This document shows, in pieces, positions 1 to 13,289 of a stretch of DNA of 64,000 nucleotides. The stretch comes from Rapana venosa. Taxonomy: Eukaryota > Mollusca > Gastropoda > Neogastropoda > Muricidae. Position 1 is the stretch's first letter. Every line of letters begins with the position of its first letter. Under the pieces are notes generated by a model. That model made no database searches, was not told the DNA's origin, and saw nothing but the letters and a program-made list of their open reading frames with translations. Made by a program: the position numbers and the translations under genes. The stretch lies in the NCBI GenBank assembly GCA_028751875.1, contig CM054156.1, forward strand, positions 53,316,079 to 53,380,078, written 5' to 3'.

Positions 1-540
1 AGGCCACGTCCTCGATAATAGACTTTTTCAGTCGGGGTTTAAAGGGGCCGGTTTCTTTTTTTGGTTTTTAACAAAAACTGAAAGGCCCCAAAATTCCTCC
101 CAAAAAAAAAGGTTTTTAACCAATTTCTGAAAGGGGACCAGCCCTTACAGGAAAATTTGTCAGGGTTTTAACGAGATCAGGGAAAAGGACGGGTTTTTAA
201 AGGCCCAATGGTTTTCCCCAGGTAAAGCATTTTTTAACAAGTTTCTTAAAAGGGCCCAATGTTTTACGGGAAATTTTCATTTTTAAAACAAATCCTGAAA
301 AGGGCAAAGGCCTTTCACGGGATAATAGTCTTTCTCTGACAAGATCCTGTAAAAAAAGGTCTTACGGACAATATTCGGGTTTTAACAAGAAAACAATGGC
401 TACAAGGTTTAAAAGTAGGGGTTTGGACAAGATCCTTTTAAAGGAAAAAGGTTTTACGGGCCAATCCCCCATGGTTTAACAAGACCCTTTAAGGAAAAAG
501 GGTTTTACAGGAAAAGCCCCAGGGTTTGAAAACCCGGTTT
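1..540. repeat. Degenerate ~50-bp tandem repeat
   Basis: A motif resembling GGTTTTAACAAGATCCTGAA followed by a GGTTTTACAGGA-like segment recurs near 64, 110, 162, 229, 281, 333, 378, 420 and 471, that is every 41-67 bases and mostly about 50. The array probably continues to the left of the window. Units are blurred by the low sequence quality. Confidence 0.6.
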
Positions 541-779
541 CCCTTTAAACGAAGGGCCAAAGGTAATGATCCAACGGAAAGAAAAGGGACGCTTTAAAGG
601 AAATTCCGGGTTTTAAGAATTCCTGTTTTGATGTTTTTTAATCAATGCTTTTGCCCCCCCAATAAAAATAATTTTTCCCATTTTTTTATAGAATTTGGGG
701 TCGGGTTTTATCCCCCCCTACAAGTTCACCAAAATCAATTTCCATTAACCAGAAATTTTTTGTAATACAATACTATTAA

Positions 780-1380
780 AAATTCTTACAAAAAGAAACA
801 ACATCCCCAAACCATACATACATAATCATCTCAACATAAAAATTTAATACTTTCTTACTTACATACTTAAACATACATACATTCCCCCAACCATCCCCAA
901 CAACCCTTCATAAAACCCCCCTAATAAGCAACAAACAAAAAATACATAAATAACCCCTTAAAAATTTCATACATACATCTCTACATTTTTCCCAAACTTA
1001 CATACTACATACATACATACATAAATACAAAACATCCCTACATACAAAACTTTAAAAACACAACATAAAACAATTTTCCATACATACTACTTAATAAAAT
1101 TTTTTAATACAACACTTTATATACATACATACATAAATAATACAACTTTCTTAAGACTAAACATACATACATAAATACATACTTCCACCAAACATGACAC
1201 CCCAAACAACTTTACAACACACAGGGAAATACTTCCCATACTTTCACAAAATACATTATAATACAACAATAATATAAACAACTTTAAAATTACTTTACTT
1301 TCACCCCAAAACCCACACACACACAAACCCCCAAAACCAACACACCCCACACACACACACCCCAACAAGTTCAAGATCAA
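780..1380. repeat. CATA tetranucleotide-rich tract
   Basis: Interrupted ACATACATACAT runs lie at 806-880, 960-1,030 and 1,110-1,180, followed by a CA-rich end (1,310-1,365). Simple sequence, with no gene. Confidence 0.7.
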
Positions 1381-3183
1381 ATTTCCCTTTTCACCCCCTT
1401 TTTGGGGGTATAGAGGATTAAAAACAAAATGAACAGGAGAGAAAACCCTTAACGGGCCAAAAAAAAACCAAAAAAATAGAATACTAACGGGAGCGGGGAA
1501 AAGAAAAATTAATCAAAAGATAAGCAAACAGTATTAAAAAAATTCTTTACTTTTTTTAAAGTTACACTTTCCCTTTAAAAAACAAATCTACACATATAAA
1601 AGAAAATTTTAAATTTTTAAGAAATCCCAACAAATTTTATGTTTTTTGAGGAAAACGGGGAAAATTTTTTTGGGAAATTTGCATTAATTACCCTACAAAA
1701 ATTAGGCGGGAAACAGGGGTTGAAAAAATTTTTTGGGGGAAAAAAAAATTTTTTGGCGTAATTTTTAAAAGTGGGGACTTTCCTTAAAAATAAAATTCAA
1801 CCCCCTAAAACAAATTTTGCTTTTTTAACCCTTTATTTTTCTTCCCTTTTTTTATTAAGGGACAGGTCCAAACCTTCAACGGAAGCTGGAAAACACAACG
1901 AAACTTCTAGACGTAAACTTAAATCGGGGAAAGACATTTTAATATTTTTTTTCCATCCCACAATCGTTTTAAAATGGGTTGTTTTTTTAAAAATAAAGGC
2001 ATCTACATTTTTCCCACAGTCAGGTTTCCTTCTTTTTAACAAATTTTTCTTAAAAGGTTTGATATTTTAAACTTTAGAATGAATACTTAAAAAAAACTGT
2101 TTTCCCCCCCCCAAACAGCCCAAATCCGCTTTTTCCCCAAAATATTTTAAAATCTTATTTACCATGATGTTTAATCAAAGATTTTCTTTTGGGAAATTTT
2201 TTCTTCATCGCTTTAAACCCTTTGGGGTTTGCTTTTTCAAAACTGGATGTCAACAGCTGCATCCAAAAACGAACCATCAAACAGAGACCAAAACAAAAAA
2301 AGGATATCTCCCTTTTTTCTCCATTTTACTAGTAAAATTTTAGGTTTGTACGTTTTAAAACGAAAAATTTTATTTTTTAAAATCTTAACTAAAACTTGCC
2401 CAATTATTGTTGGGTTTTTCATACCCCCAAATTTCACATCCATAAAAAAAAAAAGTACCCCGAGTGAAAGCCCTTTAAATAAAAACTAAAAAAAATAATT
2501 TTAGTAGCTTTATCATAAAAATTTTTTTTTGCATTTTGCAAAACACCCTCTACAAATTTTAATTTTCCAAAATTTATTTAAAACTATTAAACAACTTCTA
2601 ACGCTTTTCCAACAAAACGAAAAATTTAACGAGACTATTGGGGAAAAAACCATGATTTTTGTTTTTCCCCTGGGTTCCCACAAGTTTCCCTGAGAACAGA
2701 ACTTTTAAAAATTGCCCAAAAGGGCATTTTTGAAACCCCGGGGGTTTGTATTGAAAATAAAATATTTAATCAGCAATAGAAAAATTAAAAAGCTTGACAT
2801 ATTTGGGGTTAACATTGGTTCCATTCGTTTAAAGTTGAATATTAAGGGCTAAAAATTTTTAATCTGCCCAAATATTTTTCCCAAATCATTCAAAATAGAA
2901 AAAAAAATCGGGGAAAAAACTACCCCCTTGACAAACCTTAAAACTTTTGAAATTTTCAAAACGGGCTCCACATTAACAAAAAAAAATTTTTTAAAATTTA
3001 AAGCATTTTTCTGAGGGACTTTCAGTATTTTTCCTTTTAACTTTTTGTTTTTCCTTTTTTATCCCAAAAGGGCACTACCCCAACAAAATCAAAGGGTTTC
3101 TGTTAATAAAACAAAGCACGATTAACGGGGTTTTTTTAAAACTTAGAAATAACCAAAAAAAATTTTTTTAAAGGAAAAAATTT

Positions 3184-3400
3184 GTCACACTTACATACAT
3201 ACTTAAATACATACATAAAAAAAAAAACATAAAACATATAAACCTCATACATACAAATCCATACTAAAAATTTAAATTTCAACAATAAAAAACACGAAGT
3301 AACACAATACATCATAAAAACATACCCCACAACATACAACATACATACATACAAAACATACTACATAACAGACATCCCTTAAACATACATACAAAAACCA
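3184..3400. repeat. CATA tetranucleotide-rich tract
   Basis: Repeated ACATACATAC words are interspersed with A runs. It is the same simple-sequence type as the tract at 780-1,380. Confidence 0.65.
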
Positions 3401-3506
3401 TAAGCAAAAAATCCAAAGAAAAAGGGGTTTTCACACACCTTTGGGCTCGCTCAAGGCGTCTGTTCTTTTGGGGGGTTCAAGAAATGAGCAAAAAAACAAA
3501 CAGGTG

Positions 3507-3690
3507 CCCCCCCCCCCCCCCCCCCCCCCCCCCACCCAAAACGCCGAACACCCCAAATACGCTCCCACACAACCACACACACACACCCCAAAAACAACCC
3601 CCCACACCCCACACACACCCCCACCACCCACACCCCCCGCCCCCGGCACAAAACATATACCCACACGCGCGCGCACGGGAGAGAGAAAAG
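3507..3690. repeat. C-tract, (CA)n and CG microsatellite
   Basis: A run of about 26 C (3,507-3,532) leads into CA/CCA-rich sequence and a CGCGCGCG patch near 3,667. Long proline or glycine open frames across it on both strands are compositional only. Confidence 0.8.
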
Positions 3691-3916
3691 ACAGACGAGG
3701 GGGGGACAGGAATAATCGAATCGTAATTGTAAGGCCCCCAGCCTGTAAAAAGGGGGGGTTTTCTTTTTGGGGAAAAAAGAAAGAAAAAAATAGGGGGAAA
3801 AACGGGAAAAAGGACCAAAGATTAAACAAAACAAAAGTGCGTTGTTCGCGAATCCATTTTAAAGCGACTTTGCCCAATGAAGAAACCCAAAAGAAAATGA
3901 TTTCTAAAGAATAGAA

Positions 3917-4170
3917 AACAGACAGACAGACAGCCAGACAGGCAGACAGACGATAGATAGATAAAAAGATAGATAAATAAAATAAATTATAAAAAGAAAG
4001 GAAAATAGACAAAAATAAATAGATATATGGACAATAGTTGAATTTGATAGATGGGTAGATAGATAGAAAATTAGATAGATAAAGAAAATTTAATAGATAA
4101 TAAATGGGATAATAGAAGATTTGATAAAGATAAATAGATAAAAATGGGTTTTGGGTAGATAGATGGACGG
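3917..4170. repeat. GACA/GATA microsatellite
   Basis: GACAGACAGACAG passes into interrupted GATAGATAGATA runs. The minus-strand frame over it reads as Ser/Ile/Tyr/Leu repeats and is not a gene. Confidence 0.8.
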
Positions 4171-4239
4171 ACACCCCCGGCTTACCCCGAAAGTTCTTTT
4201 TTAAGTTCTTTGTTTTTTGTTCATACACAAACCCCGCGC

Positions 4240-4570
4240 GCCCCCCCGCAACACCACACACATACATACAAGGCACGCACACATACCCCACCGCCCCAAC
4301 ACACACACATGAAAGCACGCGTACACTGGACACAGACAAACACCCCACACACACTTCATATTGGGTTCATAAAAAAAATATGAAATTACAGAAAGGGTTC
4401 TTGGGGAAATTTTTTTGGGCCCGTTCTTGATTTTTCTGTTTCTATTTGACACCCTTTATTAAATTGTCAGTTGTTTAAAAGGGGAACACAAAACCCAAAC
4501 ACACACACACACACAACACACACACACACAACACACCAACAAACACACACACACACACACAAAAACACAC
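4240..4570. repeat. CA-rich microsatellites
   Basis: ACACACACAC runs lie at 4,252-4,350 and 4,497-4,570, with non-repetitive sequence between them. Confidence 0.75.
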
Positions 4571-5887
4571 CCCCAAAAACCAAAAACCCAATTTTGGGAA
4601 AAAAAATTGTTTCCTTTCCTTTTTAAACCCTGGTCTTTGGAAAAGGGGAAAATTATAAATCCCCGGGGTTCCCGGGGGCAAATTTTCCCCACCCGTGTTG
4701 TATTTTCCATTTTTGCCTTGGTGCCCTTTTAAGGGTTCCCAATTTTAATTGGGGGGGGGATAAACCAAAAAGGGGCCAAAATTAAAAAGGCTTTCCCTTA
4801 AAAAAATTTTGGGGGGTTTGGGCCATTTTTTAAGGCGTTTAGGGGCTTTTCCCTAATTTTTCATGGAAAACCCTCCCCCAGAAAATCTTTAAATAAAATT
4901 TTCCCCAAACCAACGATTTTTAAAAAAATTTCGGAACAGTCGGGAGAAGTTTTCCCCCAACCCCAAGTTTTTTTCACGGGGAAAAATTTAGGGGAAGTTT
5001 TCCCGGCCTTTTTTTCCCCCATTCCCCGCAAACCCTCCCATTTTTGGGCCGGGGGTTAAAAAGGGGAAGGGGAAGGGGGCCCCCTCCTTTTTGAAAGCCC
5101 GATTTAAACGTTTTTGGTTTGGGGAATTTCGTTTTTTTTTGCCAAAAGGGACCCCTTTAAAGTGGATCAGTGGATTTGGGGTAACAGCCCTCCCTTAAAA
5201 GCGGGGGGGTGGGGGTTTGGGCCCCCGGGTTTTGCTCCAAAAACTTTTCCCCCTTTCGCTAGACGGAGGGGGGTCGAAAAACTTTTTGTCTTTCATAGAA
5301 ACAAAACCTGAGGTCCCGTTTTTCCCCAACATTTTCCAAAGCAAACCCAAAAGGGAAAACCCGGGGAAAAACGAGAGCTTTTCCGGCAGAATTTGGGGTA
5401 GAAAAAATCACTAGATAGAAAAACAAAACACTTGCACACAGGACGGTTTAAAAAAAATTTGTTTGGTGGCGCTGATCTTAACCCACGCGCTCTTCCTAAG
5501 AAACCGCTCGATTTTTGGGCAGAACTTTTAATCGGGGGCCCTAAAAGGTGGGACCTCCCTAAAAACGAAAGCCCCCGGTTTGGGAAGTACGGGTGGGTCG
5601 TCCCCTTTTGGGGCCCAAAAATTTTCCCTCCATCCATTGGGCCCATGAGCGGTGGTCTTGGGGCAAAGCCCTGGGGTTGAGACGAAAAACCCAGGGGTCC
5701 CGTGAAATTACAAAAAGGGCTTTACCCCCCGGAAAAAAACCCCACGGAAAACAGGAGATTTTTTCCCAAAAACAAAGGGAAAAAAACCCAGGGGGATAAG
5801 GAAAAAAAAGTAGAGTTGAATCAAGGAAAAGTAAAGAAAAATGGATGGCGGGCCCCTGGGGGGCCCGGGGTGCCCCCCTTGTGGAAG

Positions 5888-5940
5888 CACCCCCGAATTT
5901 CACGCAGCAAATCTGCCGTGCCCTTAATGGAAAGAATATA
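5888..5940 (+). repeat. SINE body fragment
   Basis: The segment with CCCGAATTTCACGCAG and AAATCTGCCGTG matches, in order, the middle of the SINE at 19,245-19,450. Neither the head nor the tail can be followed. Confidence 0.45.
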
Positions 5941-6177
5941 AAAAAAAAACCACCCAACCACCACCCCAAATTTTTATGCAGTGGTATTTAGGGTTTTGGA
6001 CTTTGGGCCCCCAAATGTGATAAATAGCAGGGTGCAGTTCGGGGGCCGCCCTTCCCGTTTTTTTGGGCTGTGAAGACCCCCAACACCTGCAGTTTCTTCT
6101 TCACCCTTTGGTCGCCCCGTTAAAGCACGAGTAGGGGCCCCCCATCCCCCTGCCAAAGGGTATAATCTGGGTGTTGT

Positions 6178-6227
6178 GTTTGGTGGGTGGGGTTTTTGGT
6201 GTGGGGTGTGGGTGTGGGGTGTGTTTT

Positions 6228-6260
<33 letters not shown>

Positions 6261-6290
6261 GTGGGGTGGGTGTGTGTGGGGGGTGTGAAA
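6178..6290. repeat. (GT)n microsatellite
   Basis: GTGTGTGT runs with G-rich interruptions, just upstream of a SINE/LINE tail at 6,351. Confidence 0.8.
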
Positions 6291-6350
6291 TTTAAAATTT
6301 GTTAACCCGGGTTAATTTTTTTTGGGGTTGTGGTGTGTGGGGCGTTGAGT

Positions 6351-6425
6351 GCAAGCGTTTTGATTTCTTTTTGCAAGAATAGCGCTATGTCCAATTTTTT
6401 TATTTTATTATTATTTATTTTTTTA
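6351..6425 (+). repeat. SINE/LINE 3' tail, copy 1
   Basis: It reads GCAAGCGTTTTGATTTCTTT, then TTGCAAGAATAGCGCTATG, and ends in TTATTATTATT. This is the shared 3' tail found in at least nine other places in the window (see 50,874 and 61,536). A poly-T run and a possible second SINE start (GGCGCTGCGGCTAAG) follow at 6,528. Confidence 0.65.
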
Positions 6426-7539
6426 ATTATTATTTTTTTTTTTTTTTTTTTTTTTTTTAGTTTATTGTATTTTTTAACCTTTTTATTTTTTATTATTTTT
6501 TTGTCTTTCATGGGAACAAAAGGCTTTTGGCGCTGCGGCTAAGCGCCTGAAAGTCGGCCCACTCGCCCAACTTGGGCCCCATGGGAGAGAAGGATTATTA
6601 TTTTTTTCCGGGGAAAAAGGCAGGAAAGGGACCAAGAAGGAAAAAACAAAAAGAAGGGGGGCACAAAGAAAAAAAAAAAAAGGCAAAACAAAGGGGGGTG
6701 GGAAAAGAGGAATTTCCTCGAAACAAAATTTTTCCGAAGGGGGGATGGAATTTTTACGACAAACCCCTTGGGCATCCCCAGGGGGGAAATACCACATTTA
6801 TTTTGCGCATCGTGTATTCTTTTTTCCCCAGAAAATAGAAAATTCCTTTCCGCCCCTGTTCGCGAGGACCCCCAAAACGCAAAAAGGGGCAGCGGGCTGT
6901 TTCGGAAAACGGGGGAAGAAATTTTTTAAGTAGATTTTGGCCTTGCCCAAAACACAAAACCCCTCCCCTCACCCCAAATGAGCAAAAGGGACCGGTCACT
7001 TTGGAGTTTTTTCCCCAAAAGGCCAACTACCCCCCAGGGTTTGTAAAAAAAAAAGGGGCCCCTTGTGCAAGTCAAGCCCCTAGCAGAGGGTTCATAGTTG
7101 ATCACAAAAGACAAAGCTGTAAATAAAATTTATGATGGGAAAGAAAGCCAGGGTCATACACCTCTCAGGGGCTTTTTGCCCCAAGGTGGCCAGGGGTGGC
7201 CCAAAAAAATAGATAATAGGGGGGCAAAAAACAAAAAACTGCTTTTTTTTTAAAAGCAATTTTTAATTTTCTTTATTATCGAAAGAAAAAAAATTCAGCA
7301 CACGGGGGGCGGTTTTACGTACAGCTTCAGCAATAGAAATTTAAAATAACAAAAAAAACCCAAACAAAGGGTTGAAAAAAAACTTTTCACACAGTATTTT
7401 TCAATACAAAAACTGCCCCAATATAGAAGTCATTTTTTAAAATTTTTAAAAAATTACGGGAAATAAATTGAACGTTTAAAAACAAAATCTTTCAAACAAA
7501 CCAAAGGAAAATGGCCCACCTTAAAAATAACAATATAAA

Positions 7540-7700
7540 ACGGGGAAGGGGGAAGGAAAAGCGAGGGGGGTGGGGAAGGGGGGAAAAAGAAAAAAAATAA
7601 AAACCAAAAGGAAAAAAAGAGAGAAAAGAAGGAGAAGAGAAAAAGAGGAAAAGAGAAAAATTTAAAAGGAAAGGAAAAGGAAAAAAAAAGGGAAAGAAAC
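7540..7700. repeat. Polypurine tract
   Basis: About 160 bases of almost only G and A on the + strand (GGAAAAGG-type words). The Phe/Pro-rich minus-strand open frames across it are compositional. Confidence 0.7.
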
Positions 7701-9529
7701 AGAAACCCAGGGGGAAAAGGAAACCCAAAAGAAGGGGGCCCAAGGGGGAGAACTGAAAAAAGGGGACCAGAAAAGGGCCAAGTTTTTCCAAAAAGGGCCA
7801 AAGGGAAAAAAGGGGCATTACTTCCCACAGAACCCTCCCCCCAAAACCCCCGTTCTGTAAAATTCCAAGGAATCTTTCCCAACTGTTCCCAAAAGGGGGT
7901 CCCAAACTTTTCCCCAAAATCTTTTTAACAAAACCCTTCCAAAGGGTTAAAATTACGTTCCAAAAAATTTAGGTCCACCGGGAAAACCCAAAAACCCCGC
8001 CGGGGGCCTTTTGGGGTTTTAAAAAAACCCCTACAAAATCGGGGGGGGCAAAAAAATAAACAAATTTAAACCCCTTTCCCTCCTTGGGCCTTTTTCCCCC
8101 ACGGCCGAAAACCCAAATTTCCTTTAAAAACCCCCCCCATTGGTTAAAAAATTTAGTTTAAAAAAATTCATTTAAAAACCCACACGGAAGGGAAATTAAA
8201 AAAACCGGAACCCGGGGACAGGGGGTGGGGGGGGGGGGGGGGGGGGGGTTGGGGGGGAAAGGGGTTAATAGGGGGGAACCCCCCCCACTTTTTTGCCCTA
8301 AAGGGGAAGGCCCGGGAAAACCCCCAATTTAAAAGGAACCAGAATTTGGGTTTTAAAATTTTTCCCAAAGTTTTTTAAAAACAAAAAATTTTTAACCCTT
8401 TGGAAAAATCCCCAAGAAATTTAAAAAATTTTTTACAACAACCCCCCCAAAGTGGTGGGGGCCTTTTTTCCCCCCCCCTTTGGGAAAAAACCCCTCCCCA
8501 TTTTCCATTCTCCCTTTTGGGTAAAAATGTTACCCCAAGTTTTTGCGTTGTCCCCTAACAAAAAATAAATTCAAACTCCAGTCAAAACGGGCCGATAACA
8601 TTTTTCCGAGCCCAGGTAACAACCCCACCCCAAAGGGCGGGGCCGGGAGAATTCTTCCCCTCCACGGGACACCCTCCCGCCTCAGGGGGTTTTGCCAATT
8701 TCCCCGAAAAGGGGGGGGGGAACCCCTTTGGGGGAATGTTTTAAATGCCCTTCCATGAACAAAGGGGAATTGGCCCAAAAAACCCCAAGTCAAACGCCCC
8801 GGGGAGGGCGAAATTTTCCACCCCAACGGAAGTAAAAAACCCCACCGTCCCAATCAGGGGGCAGGAATTTTTCCAGGGGGCCCAAAGCCCCCCCGGGTGC
8901 CTCCTAAAAACCCAAAACCTTCACACCTAATGAGAGGGGGGGGGGGGGAGGGTTTAAAGTTTTGAAGTTTTCCCTTTGGGAAAACCGTTTCATTACAATT
9001 TATTTACACAAAACAAACCCAAATCAAAACCCCAAAAAATTACACCTATATCAAAAATTTTTGGCCAAAAAAAGAAATCTATAAAACCATAGAAAAAACC
9101 ACCTTTCTCGTTTAAAACCCAAATAGGGGCCCAATTAAAGGGGGGAAAGTTAAAACCCACCCCCTTGTAAAAAGTCTCCTAAAACCCCACCCCCCCAGGG
9201 GTTTAAATTTTGGCCGGTCAAAAAGGGGTGTAGGGTAATGGTAATAAAGATTGAAGGGGGGATGGCCCTATTTCTAAATAAATATTTTTAAAATAGATTT
9301 TCACATCAAATAATACCCCCAACCAAATAATCACATAATTTCAACATTTATAAAAAGAATTTTACTCTTTTCAGAAAGCCATTTAACATCGCTTTTATCA
9401 TCATATTGTTTGTTTTGGGTTAAAATTAATAAAAAGGAAATCAGGGAACCCAAACCTTCCGTTATGGACCGTTTTGGGGTTTTGTTTTGGGAAACCCCAA
9501 AATAATGGGCTCTTTTAAAACCAAAAAGG

Positions 9530-10530
9530 TTGTGAAGTAGCTTGGTAACAGTCAAAAAACTTGGGACAGTACAAAGGTAACACGTCAATGAATGGGGGGG
9601 CAATAGCTAGGGTAACCGTCAATGAATATGTACAGTTTTTTGGGAAATCGTCTAAGGAAGGATGTGAAGTCCTTTGTAAAACCCCAGGAATTTTTTGATT
9701 TTACAGTGGAGGTTTTAATGGGTAAAAAGAATAAAATGATTGTACATCCCCAGGGTAAAACTAAAGGGGAATGGGGTTTTGAAAATAGTTAGGGAAAAAA
9801 TTTAATGAATGAGGTGACAGTGCAAATTGGTAAAGGGTCAAAAAATGATTGACGTGCGGAAACCCGAATTGGGGAAAATAATTAAGGGTTTAAACTCAAA
9901 TGAATGAGGTGACGTAGTTATTAAAGGGCCCAAAAAATAAATGTGACAGTGCTAAGGTAAACTTCCAATGATGGAGTGACAGAAATTGGGACCTTAATAA
10001 TAATTTTAAGTACCTATGGAAAAACGCCCAATGAATAAATAAATTGCCCGTAGCTTTGGTACACTCAAAGGGGAAAAAAATTAATTTGTCATAGTTTAGG
10101 GTAAACGTCAATAAATAAAGGGGTGACAGTAGCTTGGGTCCACAAATGAATAGGCAGTAGCTAGGGTTTGGCCCAAAATGAATGATTGTGACAGTGCTAG
10201 GGTTAACCTACTAAATTGAAAAATTTTGCAGTGGCTATGGAAACCCACGTAAAATTGAAATGATTTACAGTAGCTATGTTCACACATCAAGGAATAGGGT
10301 GAAAAGGGGACGAGGGTTTGACGGGTGAATGAATGACATACAGTATTTTGATAACACTCAATGATTGATTGAAAGGGGTTTATGGAAAACTCTAAATGAA
10401 AAAGTGACAGCACTATGGAAAACACGTCAATAAAAAAATGCCGAACAAAAAAGGGCTTTTTTTTAACACGTCAAGACTGATTTTACAGTAGCTATAGAAA
10501 ACACGTCAATGAAAAAAAGGTTGTAAAATT
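9530..10530. repeat. Minisatellite, ~36-bp unit, block 1
   Basis: Unit of the type GTGACAGTAGCTATGGTAA followed by CACGTCAATGAATGAAT, repeated many times with decay; well-preserved units lie around 9,900-10,000, 10,120-10,200 and 10,460-10,515. A second block of the same unit is at 12,605-12,830. Confidence 0.75.
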
Positions 10531-12604
10531 TTTTTTCTTTTCTTTAATCCACAATAATACAACCTCTGAACTACGGGTGGGTCTGTTGATAATTGTCTTT
10601 TTGTTTGACGTTGGGTTAATGTGAAAATTTAACAATTAGCCCCTTTTTTTCTTTTTTTTTTTTGCATTATTAAACCCCCCCACCCACCCCCCCTCCCCTC
10701 ACCCCCCTTTTCCCAAATTTTTGAATTTTTTTTGGTTTCTTTTTGTTTTGGGCATATAACCCAATGCTGGGGGGTTGGGTTTTTACCACTCAAAAACATT
10801 TTTAAAACCATACTTGGGCCCTCGCTGGGGGCAAAAAAAGCTAAACTTTCTTTTTTTTTGGTTTTTTTTTTTTTTTTTTTCCCCTTGTTTTTGCTTACTT
10901 ATAGCCCCATAAAATTTTTCCCCCCTTTTTCCCCTTTTCCCCTATTGTACTTTTCTTTTCTTTTTTCCTTTTATTTTTGGGGATTTTTTTGGTAAAAAAA
11001 AAAATGTATAAATGGTGAATGTTTATTTTTTTTTTTGGGTTTATTCTTTTTTTGTTTTTTGGGAAAAGGGGGATTTTTTTTGCTGAAACTTTTCTTTTTA
11101 AAGGGTCAACTTTTTTTTCGATTTATGTTTTTTAAAACTTTTATGTGCTTACTACCTAAACGGGTAAAGGGTTTGTGCTGCCCTTTCAGCCCAAAGGGTT
11201 GTTTTAATTTAATGAGGGATTCCTTATCTATTGGGTCAGAAAAACTGCCTTGGCCTTCACAAAAATGAAAAAGAAAGTGAAATTTCACTTTTTAAAAATA
11301 AAAAACATACTTTGGTCATTTCTTGCAGGAAAACAACATTTGAAAAAAGGGAGGAGAAATTTATTCTTTTGAGGGGGAAAAAATTTTGGGTTATTTTTTC
11401 CAAGCAAAATTCAAATTTCCCAAAGGGGTAGTTTTCCCCCCTTTTCAAAAAAAATTTAAAATGTAAAATTAAAGTATTATTAAGTTGATGGGGGAAATAA
11501 TCTCATGATTCTTTGTAAAAAGGGGGAAGGTTTTTAAATCTTCCCAAAAAAGGATAAAAAAACCATTCTATGAAATTTTTTTGTAACAAAGATTTTTCTA
11601 AGGATTGTACCCAAAATGGGAAAAAAAGCTGAAAATTTAAATTTTGGGCTAAAATTTTTTTTTCGAATTTTCACCCAAAATCTCTGATATAACAAAAGAA
11701 GTGGTTTCAAAATGAAAATTCCCCCCATGGGTGTTTGAGCCCTATGTTTTTATTAAAGGAAAAGGGGTAAAAATATATTTAACTTTGTTGTTGGGTTTCA
11801 ACTTTGAAAAAATATCAGACAAAGTTTTGGCAATGTAAAAGTTTTTCAAAAATTTTTTCAAGCACTAACAGATTTAATAAATGAAAGATTTTTGAAAGGG
11901 TTTTAATTTTTGGAAATACAAAAGCCTTTTGCCTACTTGGAATCGGGCAAAAAATATAAGATTGACCCGATTTAAAAAAAAAATTTTTATTGTTAGGTAA
12001 ACGTATATTTATAATTTTCCCCCAAAAAAAATAACTTTTCAATCGGGGTTTATCAACAAGTTGGAAAAAAAGATATTCGATAGAAGGGGGTACACAGCCG
12101 TAAAAAATTTTTTTCATAATACTTTTGTTCTTGAATATTCCATAAAAGGGCCTTTTGTTTTAAAAAAAAGGGAAAAAATTTAAAATTTGAATGTTTTGGG
12201 GAAAAAACCTTTTTGGGATTTTGAACAGGTTTTTTGATCATGACAGTCATTAAAACCCATATTAAATTTGAAACCCTTTAAAAGAAAAATGTATAATTTA
12301 AAAAAAGAAAAAAATACTTTTTCTTTTGGGACCCCTTTTCTTCTGTCTGTCTTTTAACCAAACTTTTCTTTCTATCTTTAAATTATTGGTAAATGGTATA
12401 GGGGATTGGGGGTTTTTTTTTTTTGGTTTTTCTAAAATTTACTTATCATCGTTTAAATTTTTCCTTTTTCCTTTTTTCCCATTATTCTTGTGAATATTTC
12501 TTACGCTTTTTTCCCCCCCTTTCAACATTTTAAAAATTATCTCATGGGAACTTAAAAAAATTTCCCCCATTAAAAAAATGAATAAAAATGGCTTTCAAAA
12601 ACCG

Positions 12605-12830
12605 GAAAAAATGGGTGACAGTAGCCCTTTTTTAACTTTTCCCCTGAAAGATTGGCATAGCTATGGGGAAACACTCAATGGGAAAGAAGTGACAGAACTA
12701 TGGAAAACGTCAAAAATTTATATGACAGGTTTTTTATTGTAAACGTTTTAAAAGAAATTGTATGGAAACAAAAAAGCTATTGGTAACACGGGCAATCAAT
12801 GGGTGACAGTAGCAAGGGGTACTCAGTGGG
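12605..12830. repeat. Minisatellite, ~36-bp unit, block 2
   Basis: The same unit as 9,530-10,530 (GGTGACAGTAGC, GCTATGGGGAAACACTCAAT). The 2.1 kb between the blocks holds T-rich sequence with no gene. Confidence 0.65.
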
Positions 12831-13039
12831 CTGCAATTTTGGGGCTTATTTTACCCCTGAGGGGGTGAAAACAGCCATGTTAAAATGTGGTCTGTTTTGG
12901 GCTGCTGTGGCCCCGCCCCGTTAGCCAGTCCCTTTCTTTCCCCCCGGGAACCCCTTCTCTGTCCCCTGCGGCCTCGTCCCTCTCCTTTACACTCCCCTCC
13001 CCTCGAAAAGGGTTAAAAAAAGTTTTTGGGGGTTATATT

Positions 13040-13240
13040 GTCACTTGCCACTTGTCTTTGGCCCCTGTCAAACCGCTCCTGCCAATGTCACCCGTCACCC
13101 GTTTTTCCCATTTCAATGGGCCCTGTTTATTTTGTTTTTAAAATGTCACCCGCCCCCGCTGTCATCTGCCACCTTCCCCTGTCACCCCCCACCTGCAAAT
13201 TTTTCCCGTAACCTGTCACCTGCCCCTGTAAACTGTCTCA
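13040..13240. repeat. CCTGTCACC-rich repeat
   Basis: The words CTGTCACC and TGTCACCCG recur every 10-25 bases. A similar stretch lies at 19,500-19,640. Pyrimidine-rich simple sequence. Confidence 0.55.
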
Positions 13241-13289
13241 CGGAATTTTAAATTTTTTTAAAAAACTTAAAAAATTTACCACTCCTTTC

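Noticed and set aside
3431..4354. 307-codon minus-strand open frame
   Set aside because: It runs through GATA/GACA, C-tract and CA repeats. The protein is low-complexity Ser/Ile/Leu, Gly and Val with no domain.
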